From an uncultured Latescibacterota bacterium (GTDB lineage: Bacteria; Latescibacterota; UBA2968), in the NCBI GenBank assembly GCA_951812755.1, contig OX638329.1, forward strand, positions 2,403,339-2,467,338: a stretch of 64,000 nt of DNA. The letters are read 5' to 3'. This document shows, piece by piece, positions 41,705 to 49,224 of this stretch. The position numbers and the translations under genes are program-made. Position 1 is the stretch's first letter. Each line of letters opens with the position of its first letter. Under the pieces are notes generated by a model that was given only the letters and a program-made list of their open reading frames with translations, did no database searches and was not told where the DNA came from.

Positions 41705-42627
41705 TATGTTATCCGCTCTGGTCCGATCATTTGAAGCAATACGGCCTTTTGAATGTGCATGCGATTCTCTGCTTGATCCACAGCAATGCATCGCTCGCTT
41801 GCCATGACTTCGTCTGTCACTTCATATCCCTTATGTGCAGGCAAGCAGTGCATCACATAAGCGTCGGTTTTTTTGAGCAAATCGCCATTGATCTGATAGG
41901 GCATAAATAATTTAGCGCGTCGCTCTTTTTCTTCTGCAAATTCTGGATTGTTAAAAAATTCCATATCGATCCACGTATCGGTATAAAGAAAATCTGCATC
42001 GGCAACAGCAGTTTCCAGATCCAGCGTTTCTTCAAATAACCCGGTTGCACGCGCTGCTTTGACCAGTTCGGGATCTGCCGATGGCTTGTTGATCTCTGGC
42101 GTCACAGCGGTTATGCGTACGCCGGCTTTTGTACACGCTGTCACCAGCGAATTGCACACATTGTTCCAGATGCCCGCATAAACCACATGAGTTCCCGCTA
42201 ACTTACCTCGCACTTCCAGGATTGATAGCAGATCGCCCAGGGCTTGACAGGGGTGATAGCGGTCGCAACATCCGTTGATCACCGGGACTTCGGAACCGAG
42301 GGTCAGCCGAAGCAAATCTTCGTGTTTGAGCATGCGCGCCATAATCACATCTGCATACCGCGATAGCACTTGTGCTTCATCGCGCACATCGGCCAATCCA
42401 AAATTAGTGGCCATCCAGTCCAAAAACACGGCCTGACCTCCCAATTGATGCATGCCCACTTCAAAAGATACGCGAGTGCGCGTCGATGTTTTCTGAAATA
42501 ACATCGCCAAAGTGTGTCCCTTTAGCAAACCTTCATAGCGTTCGGGATTTTTTTTAATCACCAACCCCATTTCTACCGCACGCAAAATATCATCTGGCGA
42601 CCACGTCTTCAGTGTCAAAAGATCCAT
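41704..42627 (-). CDS. argF: Ornithine carbamoyltransferase
   Basis: A 307-residue carbamoyltransferase. FQKTSTRTRVSFE near residue 46 binds carbamoyl phosphate, HPCQALGDLL near 123 is the second conserved motif, and MHCLPAHKGYEV near 259 is the ornithine-type HCLP loop. It makes citrulline in arginine synthesis. The Thr in FQKTSTRTR replaces the usual Pro. ATG at 42627 is preferred over one two codons earlier because AAAGGA is then at proper distance. Its stop overlaps the next start (TAATG). Confidence 0.88.
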   Translation of the reverse strand: MDLLTLKTWSPDDILRAVEMGLVIKKNPERYEGLLKGHTLAMLFQKTSTRTRVSFEVGMHQLGGQAVFLDWMATNFGLADVRDEAQVLSRYADVIMARMLKHEDLLRLTLGSEVPVINGCCDRYHPCQALGDLLSILEVRGKLAGTHVVYAGIWNNVCNSLVTACTKAGVRITAVTPEINKPSADPELVKAARATGLFEETLDLETAVADADFLYTDTWIDMEFFNNPEFAEEKERRAKLFMPYQINGDLLKKTDAYVMHCLPAHKGYEVTDEVMASERCIAVDQAENRMHIQKAVLLQMIGPERIT

Positions 42628-42664
42628 ATTCATTTCCTTTCCATTGAACCGCTGCTACAGCCTG

Positions 42665-42687
42665 CTCCTGCTGGTATCAAGCAGGAG
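42665..42687. other. Perfect hairpin between nrnA and argF
   Basis: CTCCTGCT and AGCAGGAG form an eight-base stem around a seven-base loop in the 89-base gap. No T-run follows on either strand, so it is not a standard terminator. Confidence 0.4.
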
Positions 42688-42716
42688 GTTGCCAGGCCTG
42701 GGGGAGTTTTACCGAT

Positions 42717-43682
42717 TCACAATTGTTCGCGCACAAGAGATAGCAGACGCGCTTGCACTTCATTGACAGAGCCTTTAATCTCGCATCCCGATGCGAGGAT
42801 GTGCCCGCCACCATCAAATTGGCGGGCAATGCGATTGACATCCACTTTTCCCCGCGACCGCAAACTCACGCGCTGTTGTCCCAGCTCCTGTTCTTTAAAA
42901 AATAGTGCGACTTCGACTCCGCCAATTGACATTGCGTGATCAACCACCCCATCCAGATCGCCATTCATCTTATGCGTTTTGTGATCGACGTACAATGTGC
43001 TGATCTGTCCATTTTCGTGTAGCGTCAGGTTCGATAGTGCGAACCCCAGAGTTTTTACCGTTTGGTATGTCTGGTGCGAAAACATGTTCTCTGCTATTTG
43101 CTGTGGGTCTGCACCATGTGTAACGAGTTCTGCAGCAGCGCGGAGGGCGCGTTCTGGATGCGAATGTTTAAATAGCTTTGTGTCAAAGACAATTCCAGCA
43201 TATAAACACGTCGCGATTTCGGGTGTAAATCCCGTGTTACTGCGACGGGCATACCGGTTTATGAGCAAATAGATCAATTCACTGGCAGAGCTGGCATCCG
43301 GATCGATCACCCGTACATCGCTCTCTTCATCTGCATCCACATGGTGATCGATCACCAGCGTTTTGGTCGCAGGCCCAATCAGCTCCGCGACATCGCCAAT
43401 GCGTTTTTTCGATATCGTCGTATCCACCACCACGAGGCGCGGCACGGGGGTTGCCAGTCCAGAGTTGTACACCGATTCAATGTGATCATAGCCCGGCAAA
43501 AACCGATATTTGCGATCCGGCGTCTCGTCTGCCACCACAAGGCGATGCTTTTTGCTCTGCCTCGTCAGCCAATGGCTCAACCCCAAAAGCGCGCCGAGGC
43601 CATCGCCATCGGCATTCACATGCGTTGTTAGCACGAGTTCATCGCCTGAAAATAAAAAATTCAGAGCCGCTTGAAAGTTCAT
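42717..43682 (-). CDS. nrnA: DHH-family phosphoesterase (NrnA-like)
   Basis: A 321-residue bifunctional oligoribonuclease/pAp phosphatase-like protein. HVNADGDGLGALLGL near residue 20 corresponds to the D-x-D motif, VIDHHVDADEE near 113 is the DHH motif, and FDGGGHILASG near 287 is the DHHA1 GGGH. It degrades nano-RNA, pAp or cyclic dinucleotide products in the cytoplasm. The ATG at 43682 is chosen, with a second ATG four codons earlier as alternative. Between the EnvC-like gene and argF. Confidence 0.9.
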   Translation of the reverse strand: MNFQAALNFLFSGDELVLTTHVNADGDGLGALLGLSHWLTRQSKKHRLVVADETPDRKYRFLPGYDHIESVYNSGLATPVPRLVVVDTTISKKRIGDVAELIGPATKTLVIDHHVDADEESDVRVIDPDASSASELIYLLINRYARRSNTGFTPEIATCLYAGIVFDTKLFKHSHPERALRAAAELVTHGADPQQIAENMFSHQTYQTVKTLGFALSNLTLHENGQISTLYVDHKTHKMNGDLDGVVDHAMSIGGVEVALFFKEQELGQQRVSLRSRGKVDVNRIARQFDGGGHILASGCEIKGSVNEVQARLLSLVREQL

Positions 43683-43735
43683 TGTTATATCCAAATGTAC
43701 GCATCAATGCAAGGGAATAGCTGTTCATTAACGTT

Positions 43736-44317
43736 TTAAATCTGCTCGTGCTGGCGTTTGCGTTGCAATAAAATTTGCTGTCGCTGCTTCTGCGAACTAA
43801 GTATGGTATAAAGAATACTTACCCGTTTGCTTGCTGTTTGCAGTGCCTGGACATCCCGCTGGTCCTGATCCTTTAACCGGGACAAATACAGCATGCGTTG
43901 GGCTGCATCTCGTAGTGACTTTGCCGAAAATAATACCGATAGTATTCCCTGTCGTCCTATTTTGTATATCTCACGCGTACGTTGCGCTATCTTTTCCTCG
44001 CGATTTTTGAGTAGCGACTCGGCTTGCCGAAGCTGTCGCTCGGTACGGTGGATTTCATCATTCAGACTATTGATTTCATCAGCGATATTTAGAGATGTGT
44101 CCTTTGTTTTTTCACTCTCATTTTCAGGTTGAGCCGATGCTTCCTGCGGAGGTTGAGGATTCAAGTCACGCACTTTCAAGCTGTCCATCGCCGCTTGCTC
44201 AGCTTTCAAGCGCGTTTCCAACTCTGTTATTGTCTGCGCTCTTCCATCGGGTGGTAATGCGAGTAGAAAAGCTATGATATGCAATATATACACTGGTTTT
44301 TGCACACTATACCTCAA
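43736..44317 (-). CDS. EnvC-like coiled-coil protein lacking a LytM domain
   Basis: A 193-residue exported protein: signal peptide to about residue 27 (LLALPPDGRAQ), a first helix with a proline-containing linker (about 50-72), then long coiled coil (about 75-130) and a second helix to the end. The segment REIYKIGRQGILSVLFSAKSLRDAAQRMLYL near 112 is the hallmark of EnvC/murein hydrolase activators, which continue into a C-terminal M23/LytM domain. Here the frame ends at RKRQHEQI, right after the coiled coil. It lies three bases after ftsX, the usual place for EnvC. Confidence 0.8.
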   Translation of the reverse strand: MRYSVQKPVYILHIIAFLLALPPDGRAQTITELETRLKAEQAAMDSLKVRDLNPQPPQEASAQPENESEKTKDTSLNIADEINSLNDEIHRTERQLRQAESLLKNREEKIAQRTREIYKIGRQGILSVLFSAKSLRDAAQRMLYLSRLKDQDQRDVQALQTASKRVSILYTILSSQKQRQQILLQRKRQHEQI

Positions 44318-44320
44318 TGG

Positions 44321-45196
44321 TCAGGCACTGCCCTGCGCAATTTCTCTCAACATGCGGTTCAGGGATGCCCAACTGCCTATCGCGCCCAGTATGGTGCCTA
44401 ATACCACCAGACAGAATGCCAGTTCAATCGTTGGTGTAACCGTCAAATCCGGTACGCGAACAGCCCACCACGGTGATATATAAGCCAACATCAAGGGTCC
44501 CAAAAATCCACCGACAGAGCCTTGTATTGCCCCCCCAACTCCAAAGATCATCCACACAGTCGTATTTGTCGCGCCGACCAACCGCATAATCCCAATGGCA
44601 TCGCGTTGCGCCAGTACCATCAACTTGGTCGCATGGCTTACTGCAAATGCACACGCAAAACACAGCATACACCCAAGCGCGAGTCCAATTCCGGTGATTA
44701 CTTCAATAAAATGCTCTAAAGAATCCGCCCAAACTTCCCCCACATTTATACCTTCTACAGCACTATGACCGGTTACAGATCTTGCAACAGCCCGAGCGCG
44801 GCGCGGCATATTCTCACCGGGCGAAATGCGTACTCTGAGGGAAGCGGGCAATGGATTGCGCGAAAGCGCATCAACCGTCCCCAGGCCAAATATTGACCGA
44901 AATTCTCTGGCCGCCGCTTCCTGATCCACATACACAATTTCGGCTACCTCGGGCCTCGCTTCTAAGGTGCGTCGCAATGCGATTACGCGCTGAGATGAAA
45001 TGCTATCTTTTAGGTAAATGTCTATCTCCACCCGCGCGCGCAATCGGTTAAGTAGCGCATTCCCACTCTCGATCACCTGCCAAAAGAATCCCAATACCAG
45101 CAGCGATGCTCCAATAGTCGCCACTGAAATCACACCTGCGATTCCCGTACGCATCACCCCTTGCAACGCCTCGCGAAATACCAGCGACAAATTCAT
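44321..45196 (-). CDS. ftsX: Cell division protein FtsX-like
   Basis: A 291-residue membrane protein with the FtsX layout: one helix at about 18-40, a periplasmic domain (ARVEIDIYLKDSISSQRV, LSRNPLPASLRV) to about 165, then three helices. FtsX links cytoplasmic FtsE to periplasmic hydrolase activators and controls septal peptidoglycan splitting. Order ftsE-ftsX-EnvC-like is standard. The conserved coupling helix region (AQRDAIGIMRLVGAT) is present, so binding to FtsE is likely although FtsE itself is degenerate. Confidence 0.88.
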   Translation of the reverse strand: MNLSLVFREALQGVMRTGIAGVISVATIGASLLVLGFFWQVIESGNALLNRLRARVEIDIYLKDSISSQRVIALRRTLEARPEVAEIVYVDQEAAAREFRSIFGLGTVDALSRNPLPASLRVRISPGENMPRRARAVARSVTGHSAVEGINVGEVWADSLEHFIEVITGIGLALGCMLCFACAFAVSHATKLMVLAQRDAIGIMRLVGATNTTVWMIFGVGGAIQGSVGGFLGPLMLAYISPWWAVRVPDLTVTPTIELAFCLVVLGTILGAIGSWASLNRMLREIAQGSA

Positions 45197-45213
45197 TTCA
45201 CTTTTCCATTAGC

Positions 45214-45879
45214 TCAATTTGTAATCTGTTCAATGACCTCTTTTTTCAACTGCAATATTCGTCGCGGATACCGGTCCTGCAGCACTGCATCATGTGTCGC
45301 TATGACCACAGCTATTCCGCGCACATTTATTTTTTGAAAAATGGCCATCACATGCTCGGTCGCCTCGGGATCCAGATTGGCTGTTGGTTCATCTGCCAAC
45401 AAGACAATGGGATCATTCACCAGTGCCCGCGCAATTGCCACCCGCAATTGCTCATCACCCGACAGCATATCTGGATACGCATTGCGTTTGTGCAATAAAT
45501 CTACATCCGACAATATCGCCTGTGTTTTGCGCTTGATCCGACGCCGTGAAACACCTGTTACTTCAAGCGCGAAAGCCACATTTTCATAAACTGTGCGATG
45601 GTGCAACAATTTAAAGTCTCGAAACACCACACCCACTTGTCGTCGCAACCGGGGGATATCCGTTTTCCGAATCTGCCGGGAGTCGTATTCCCCCACAACT
45701 ACCATACCCGCATCGGGCAAATTCTCAAATATAATCAGTCTGAATAGCGCGCGTTTCTCCGCTTCTGTGTGTCCAGTCAGATAGACAAATTCGCCCTGAT
45801 TGATCTCTATGTTGGCATCGACCAATATCGGTTGACCCTGCTGCTCGACCCGCACGTTTTGTAATTTAATCACTGGCAT
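45214..45879 (-). CDS. ftsE: FtsE-like ABC protein with degenerate ATP-binding motifs
   Basis: A 221-residue ABC domain protein in the ftsE position. The fold is recognisable: IKLQNVRVEQQG, VGVVFRDFKLL, LSGDEQLRVAIARAL, IVLLADEPTANLDP and ATHD. But Walker A reads GHTEAEKR (residues 36-43) instead of G-x-S/T-G-A-G-K-S, the Q-loop Gln is Arg87, and the signature is LSGDEQ instead of LSGGEQ. Walker B and the H-loop His196 are intact. ATP hydrolysis would be expected to be weak or lost. The ATG at 45879 is the first in frame; a TTG at 45906 is possible. Confidence 0.85.
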   Translation of the reverse strand: MPVIKLQNVRVEQQGQPILVDANIEINQGEFVYLTGHTEAEKRALFRLIIFENLPDAGMVVVGEYDSRQIRKTDIPRLRRQVGVVFRDFKLLHHRTVYENVAFALEVTGVSRRRIKRKTQAILSDVDLLHKRNAYPDMLSGDEQLRVAIARALVNDPIVLLADEPTANLDPEATEHVMAIFQKINVRGIAVVIATHDAVLQDRYPRRILQLKKEVIEQITN

Positions 45880-45921
45880 GATGCACAACTGCGTCAGCAG
45901 TTCCAATATCCACTTTTTGAA

Positions 45922-46671
45922 CTATTTTTTAAGAACAAAATGCACCCTGTCCGAAAATTCTGTCGGCGGTGCATACCCAAATCCACCGTAAGCTCCTACT
46001 ATTTCAAAAGGTGATTTATCTACAATTTCTTCAATCGCCGTCAAAGAATAAATGCGCTGTTGATGCACTTCTTTGACCACTTCATCCGTGTCTTCAAAGT
46101 GGATATCAAATTTGTTGTATTGCACTCCCTTCTGGTAATAGCTGTGCCGTCGATATGAAAATCCATCTCCCGAATCTTCTGACTGCATATTGCTAAAGTA
46201 TTGCTTCGAATTGCTCTCTGTACAGATATCGACCACAAAAACACCGTTGGGATTTACAATGCGATACACTTCTTCCAGAGCATGCGCGATTGTTTCGGGT
46301 GACATCAAATAGTTGATGCTATCGTACAAACACAATACCGTATCACATGCAGGCAGATCGTCCAAATCGAGCAAATTGCGATGGTAAAATGGAATAGGAT
46401 AGTGCAACTTACGAACTTTATCTACAGCTATATCCAGCATTTCTTTGCAGCCATCTGCGCCCAGGACATCAAACTTCTGACGGTATAGCTCAATTGCCAG
46501 ACTGCCCGTGCCACAGGCCAGGTCCAATACGCGGTTGGGTTTGACTTTGTGGCGTGCGAGCAATGACGATACATAATGCGCCCAATGCACGTAATCTACA
46601 TGTCGCATTACGTAGTCATAAATGGTCGCCAGGCGGCTATAAGGTGTTGTTTTAGTATCGAATTTTGGCAT
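45922..46671 (-). CDS. Class I SAM-dependent methyltransferase
   Basis: A 249-residue methyltransferase. VLDLACGTGSLAIEL near residue 49 is motif I for SAM binding, LGADGCKEMLDIA holds the acidic loop, and CDTVLCLYDSINYLMS near 110 is motif II. The N-terminus PYSRLATIYDYVM is common in a small-molecule or protein methyltransferase group. The substrate is unknown. It lies 42 bases upstream of ftsE on the same strand, downstream of a terminator, so it may begin the ftsEX transcript. Confidence 0.85.
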   Translation of the reverse strand: MPKFDTKTTPYSRLATIYDYVMRHVDYVHWAHYVSSLLARHKVKPNRVLDLACGTGSLAIELYRQKFDVLGADGCKEMLDIAVDKVRKLHYPIPFYHRNLLDLDDLPACDTVLCLYDSINYLMSPETIAHALEEVYRIVNPNGVFVVDICTESNSKQYFSNMQSEDSGDGFSYRRHSYYQKGVQYNKFDIHFEDTDEVVKEVHQQRIYSLTAIEEIVDKSPFEIVGAYGGFGYAPPTEFSDRVHFVLKK

Positions 46672-46672
46672 A

Positions 46673-46703
46673 AAATAAAAAACGGCCAGCCCGTGCCGGC
46701 CTT
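46673..46703 (-). terminator. Intrinsic terminator after the S4-domain gene
   Basis: On the reverse strand GGCCGGC pairs with GCTGGCC (one G-T wobble) around ACGG, followed by TTTTTTATTTT. It sits two bases before the methyltransferase ATG. Confidence 0.82.
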
Positions 46704-46736
46704 TGCCTTTCTACTTTTTTTTGACGGGGTTGCGTC

Positions 46737-47009
46737 TCAAAAAAACTCTGATGCCTGTGCTTCCTCTCGAATAATACGATAATATTCAGATGCTTGCTTT
46801 CGCGATACATTGCCTCGTGGAATCGCCAATACCTCAAACTCTAACAGACGGTCGGAAAATGCAATGCACACTCTTTGTCCGACGCGCAAAATGCGACTCG
46901 CTTTGGCCTCTTGCCCATCTACTGTCACAATCCCATTGCCACACGCTCGCTTGGCTTCTGATCTCCGCCGGACCAGACAACACGTATTTAGATAGATATC
47001 TAATCTCAT
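46737..47009 (-). CDS. S4-domain RNA-binding protein (HslR-like)
   Basis: A 90-residue single S4 domain: MRLDIYLNTCCLVRRRSEAKRACGNGIVTVDG, then ASRILRVGQRVCIAF, the usual RNA-binding motif of Hsp15/HslR and YbcJ-like proteins. HslR recycles stalled 50S subunits with bound peptidyl-tRNA. It starts six bases after surA and ends at the terminator, so it closes that operon. Confidence 0.85.
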   Translation of the reverse strand: MRLDIYLNTCCLVRRRSEAKRACGNGIVTVDGQEAKASRILRVGQRVCIAFSDRLLEFEVLAIPRGNVSRKQASEYYRIIREEAQASEFF

Positions 47010-47015
47010 ACTATC

Positions 47016-48257
47016 CTATTCCAACCGCACATCCACATATAATTTCGCTCGCGTTTCCGCCAGTTTCTCGCGGAATAATTCCTGCAAACGCTCTTCTTTG
47101 GCAATTTGTTCTAATGCGGTCGCATCGTCATTGATTCGAAATAGATTCCAGCCACCTTCCAGTTTTACGGGCAAGCTCACCTCGCCCGGCTTGAGTGCTC
47201 GTACTACATCTGCATATTCAGGTGGAAGTTCAGACTTGGGAAAGTTCCTCAAAAATCCGCCGTGCGCTGCTGTTTGTTCAAAGTCGGAATGCTCGCGCGC
47301 AAGTTCGGCAAAATCCGCCCCGTCTTGAATCTGTTTATACAATGCCATCGCCTTTTGCTGCGCGATTTTTTCGTCTTTTTGCAATAAAAACAAAATGTGA
47401 CGCGCCCGCACCTGATCGCCCGAAATTTCCTCGACGAGAATAATGTGAAAGCCAAATTGCGATTGTACCAGGTCGCTCACTTCGCCGACTTTGAGGCTAA
47501 AGGCAACATCTTCAAATGCAGGCACCATGGTACCGCGCCCAAAAAAGCCCAGATCCCCACCTTGAGACGCGCTGCCAGGGTCTTGTGAGTATTCTTTTGC
47601 CAGTGCTGCAAAATCTTCACCTGCCCGAATGCGTTCTAAAACCGCTTCTGCCTGGGGGCGAATTTTGTCCTGCTGTTCTATCGATGCAGCAGGTTCAATA
47701 AAAATATGACTCAACGACACGGTATTTGACTCGCCGCGGCGGTATTTTTCTTGAAATTCCTTTATGTCCCGGGGCGACACACTGACCTGCTGCACCAGCA
47801 GGCCATACATACTCTGTTCCAAATACTGATTGCGAATTTGCTCCCTGTAGTTATCTCGCATCTGTCGCTCGGTCAATCCCGCTTTTTTTAATTCTTCGGC
47901 AAAAGCTGCTGCGCCAAACTGTTCCTTAATCAGGCGAATTTGCGCCCGCACGCTCTCCTCCACGTGCTCGTCATCTACTTCAATACTGTCTTCTCGCGCT
48001 CTGACCAATAATAAGTTGCGCTGAATTTCATTCTCCAGCACCTTATTAAACATATTTTCAAGCTCTGCCTGTGGCACGGTGCGCACATCAATTCTTCGAC
48101 CGATCAATTCCTGCCGCAGCTTGTTTTCCACATCGGACCGCAGCACAATTTTATCATCTATTACCGCTACTATATGATCCAATAATAGAGGCTCTGCACG
48201 CGCTACGCTCATGAGTGGGAATAATACAACCAACAAGTTGATAAACAGCGTTTTCAT
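47016..48257 (-). CDS. surA: SurA-like periplasmic peptidyl-prolyl isomerase
   Basis: A 413-residue exported chaperone: signal peptide to about residue 21 (LMSVARA), a SurA N-terminal domain (LDHIVAVIDDKIVLRSDVENKL), and two PpiC parvulin domains around SLSHIFIEP...GGDLGFFGRGTMVPAF (about 175-275) and ARHILFLLQ...HGGFLRNFPKSELPPEY (about 285-385). SurA escorts outer-membrane proteins. It follows a second PpiC gene and shares the operon with the S4 protein. Confidence 0.9.
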   Translation of the reverse strand: MKTLFINLLVVLFPLMSVARAEPLLLDHIVAVIDDKIVLRSDVENKLRQELIGRRIDVRTVPQAELENMFNKVLENEIQRNLLLVRAREDSIEVDDEHVEESVRAQIRLIKEQFGAAAFAEELKKAGLTERQMRDNYREQIRNQYLEQSMYGLLVQQVSVSPRDIKEFQEKYRRGESNTVSLSHIFIEPAASIEQQDKIRPQAEAVLERIRAGEDFAALAKEYSQDPGSASQGGDLGFFGRGTMVPAFEDVAFSLKVGEVSDLVQSQFGFHIILVEEISGDQVRARHILFLLQKDEKIAQQKAMALYKQIQDGADFAELAREHSDFEQTAAHGGFLRNFPKSELPPEYADVVRALKPGEVSLPVKLEGGWNLFRINDDATALEQIAKEERLQELFREKLAETRAKLYVDVRLE

Positions 48258-48302
48258 GTCAATTAAATTCCTTGTATTAGTAGTCAGTGGTCAACTCAGC
48301 CC

Positions 48303-49160
48303 TTATTTTGCACTATTCAATTGCTTCCAATCGACTGACCATTCAATTCGCTCTTTGAGTTCGGTCAGCAATTTTGCGCGTTGCTCGCGTCGGCGCTCGG
48401 TCAGGATGCGTTGCTGAATCTCGCCGCGCACATCGACCAAATCGCGTATTGAACCCTCGTCGTTCCGATCCATTACCTCGATTATATGGTAGCCCAATTC
48501 GGTACGTGTGCGTATTCGATGTCCCAATTTGGCATCTCGACATACCGACCAGAAAGCGGGGGCGACCATATCTTCGGTAAAATACCCCAGATCGCCGCCA
48601 TTTACAGCCGACTGATCGATTGAAACTTCGCGTGTTACCTGCTCAAAAAATTCGCCCCTTTGTAGCCGGTCCCACGCCCGATTCATTGCATTTCTATCTG
48701 CCACAACGAGATGCCGCACTCTGAGTTCGAGTTGATCGCGCTCAAAATCTGCTCGATGTTCTTCGTAATAATTGAGAATTTCATCCTCTGAGACTTGGGC
48801 AGCGCGTGCGTATGTGCGGGCCATCAATTCGCTCGCCAACAGTTGCCGAACAGCGCGATCAATGCGATCCGATAGTCCGGGGTCCCGGTCGAGGTTTTGT
48901 CTTATGGCTTCTCGATAGAGGAGTTCTTCCTCGATCCAATTTTCGACTAATCTTTGTTTTTCTTTTGGCGAGATTGTGCCTGCAAACGGGGTGGGAATAC
49001 GCCTTTCCAATGCTTCTTTGGTCAGATAGCGATTCTCCACCTGCGCCACGACGGAAACTTTTTGTGGCCTTTCGCATCCCCACAGGCCAATCAGGCAGAT
49101 TATCAGGCCGATTTTCAAACACCGCGTCCGATTCAAAACGCGATCCCCCATTGCGGTCAT
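48303..49160 (-). CDS. PpiC-type peptidyl-prolyl isomerase lipoprotein
   Basis: A 285-residue protein with a lipoprotein signal ending LIGLWGC (Cys29) and one PpiC domain (VRHLVVADR near 148 to TELGYHIIEVMDR near 230), preceded by a SurA/PrsA-like helical domain. It is probably a membrane-anchored folding factor in the periplasm, partner to the adjacent SurA. An ATG three codons later (49151) is an alternative start. A 45-base gap separates it from surA. Confidence 0.87.
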   Translation of the reverse strand: MTAMGDRVLNRTRCLKIGLIICLIGLWGCERPQKVSVVAQVENRYLTKEALERRIPTPFAGTISPKEKQRLVENWIEEELLYREAIRQNLDRDPGLSDRIDRAVRQLLASELMARTYARAAQVSEDEILNYYEEHRADFERDQLELRVRHLVVADRNAMNRAWDRLQRGEFFEQVTREVSIDQSAVNGGDLGYFTEDMVAPAFWSVCRDAKLGHRIRTRTELGYHIIEVMDRNDEGSIRDLVDVRGEIQQRILTERRREQRAKLLTELKERIEWSVDWKQLNSAK

Positions 49161-49224
49161 ACCCCCGCATGTGGCTCTAAACTATTGGCAATAAAAAAGG
49201 TTCCGAATAATCGAATATACGCCT

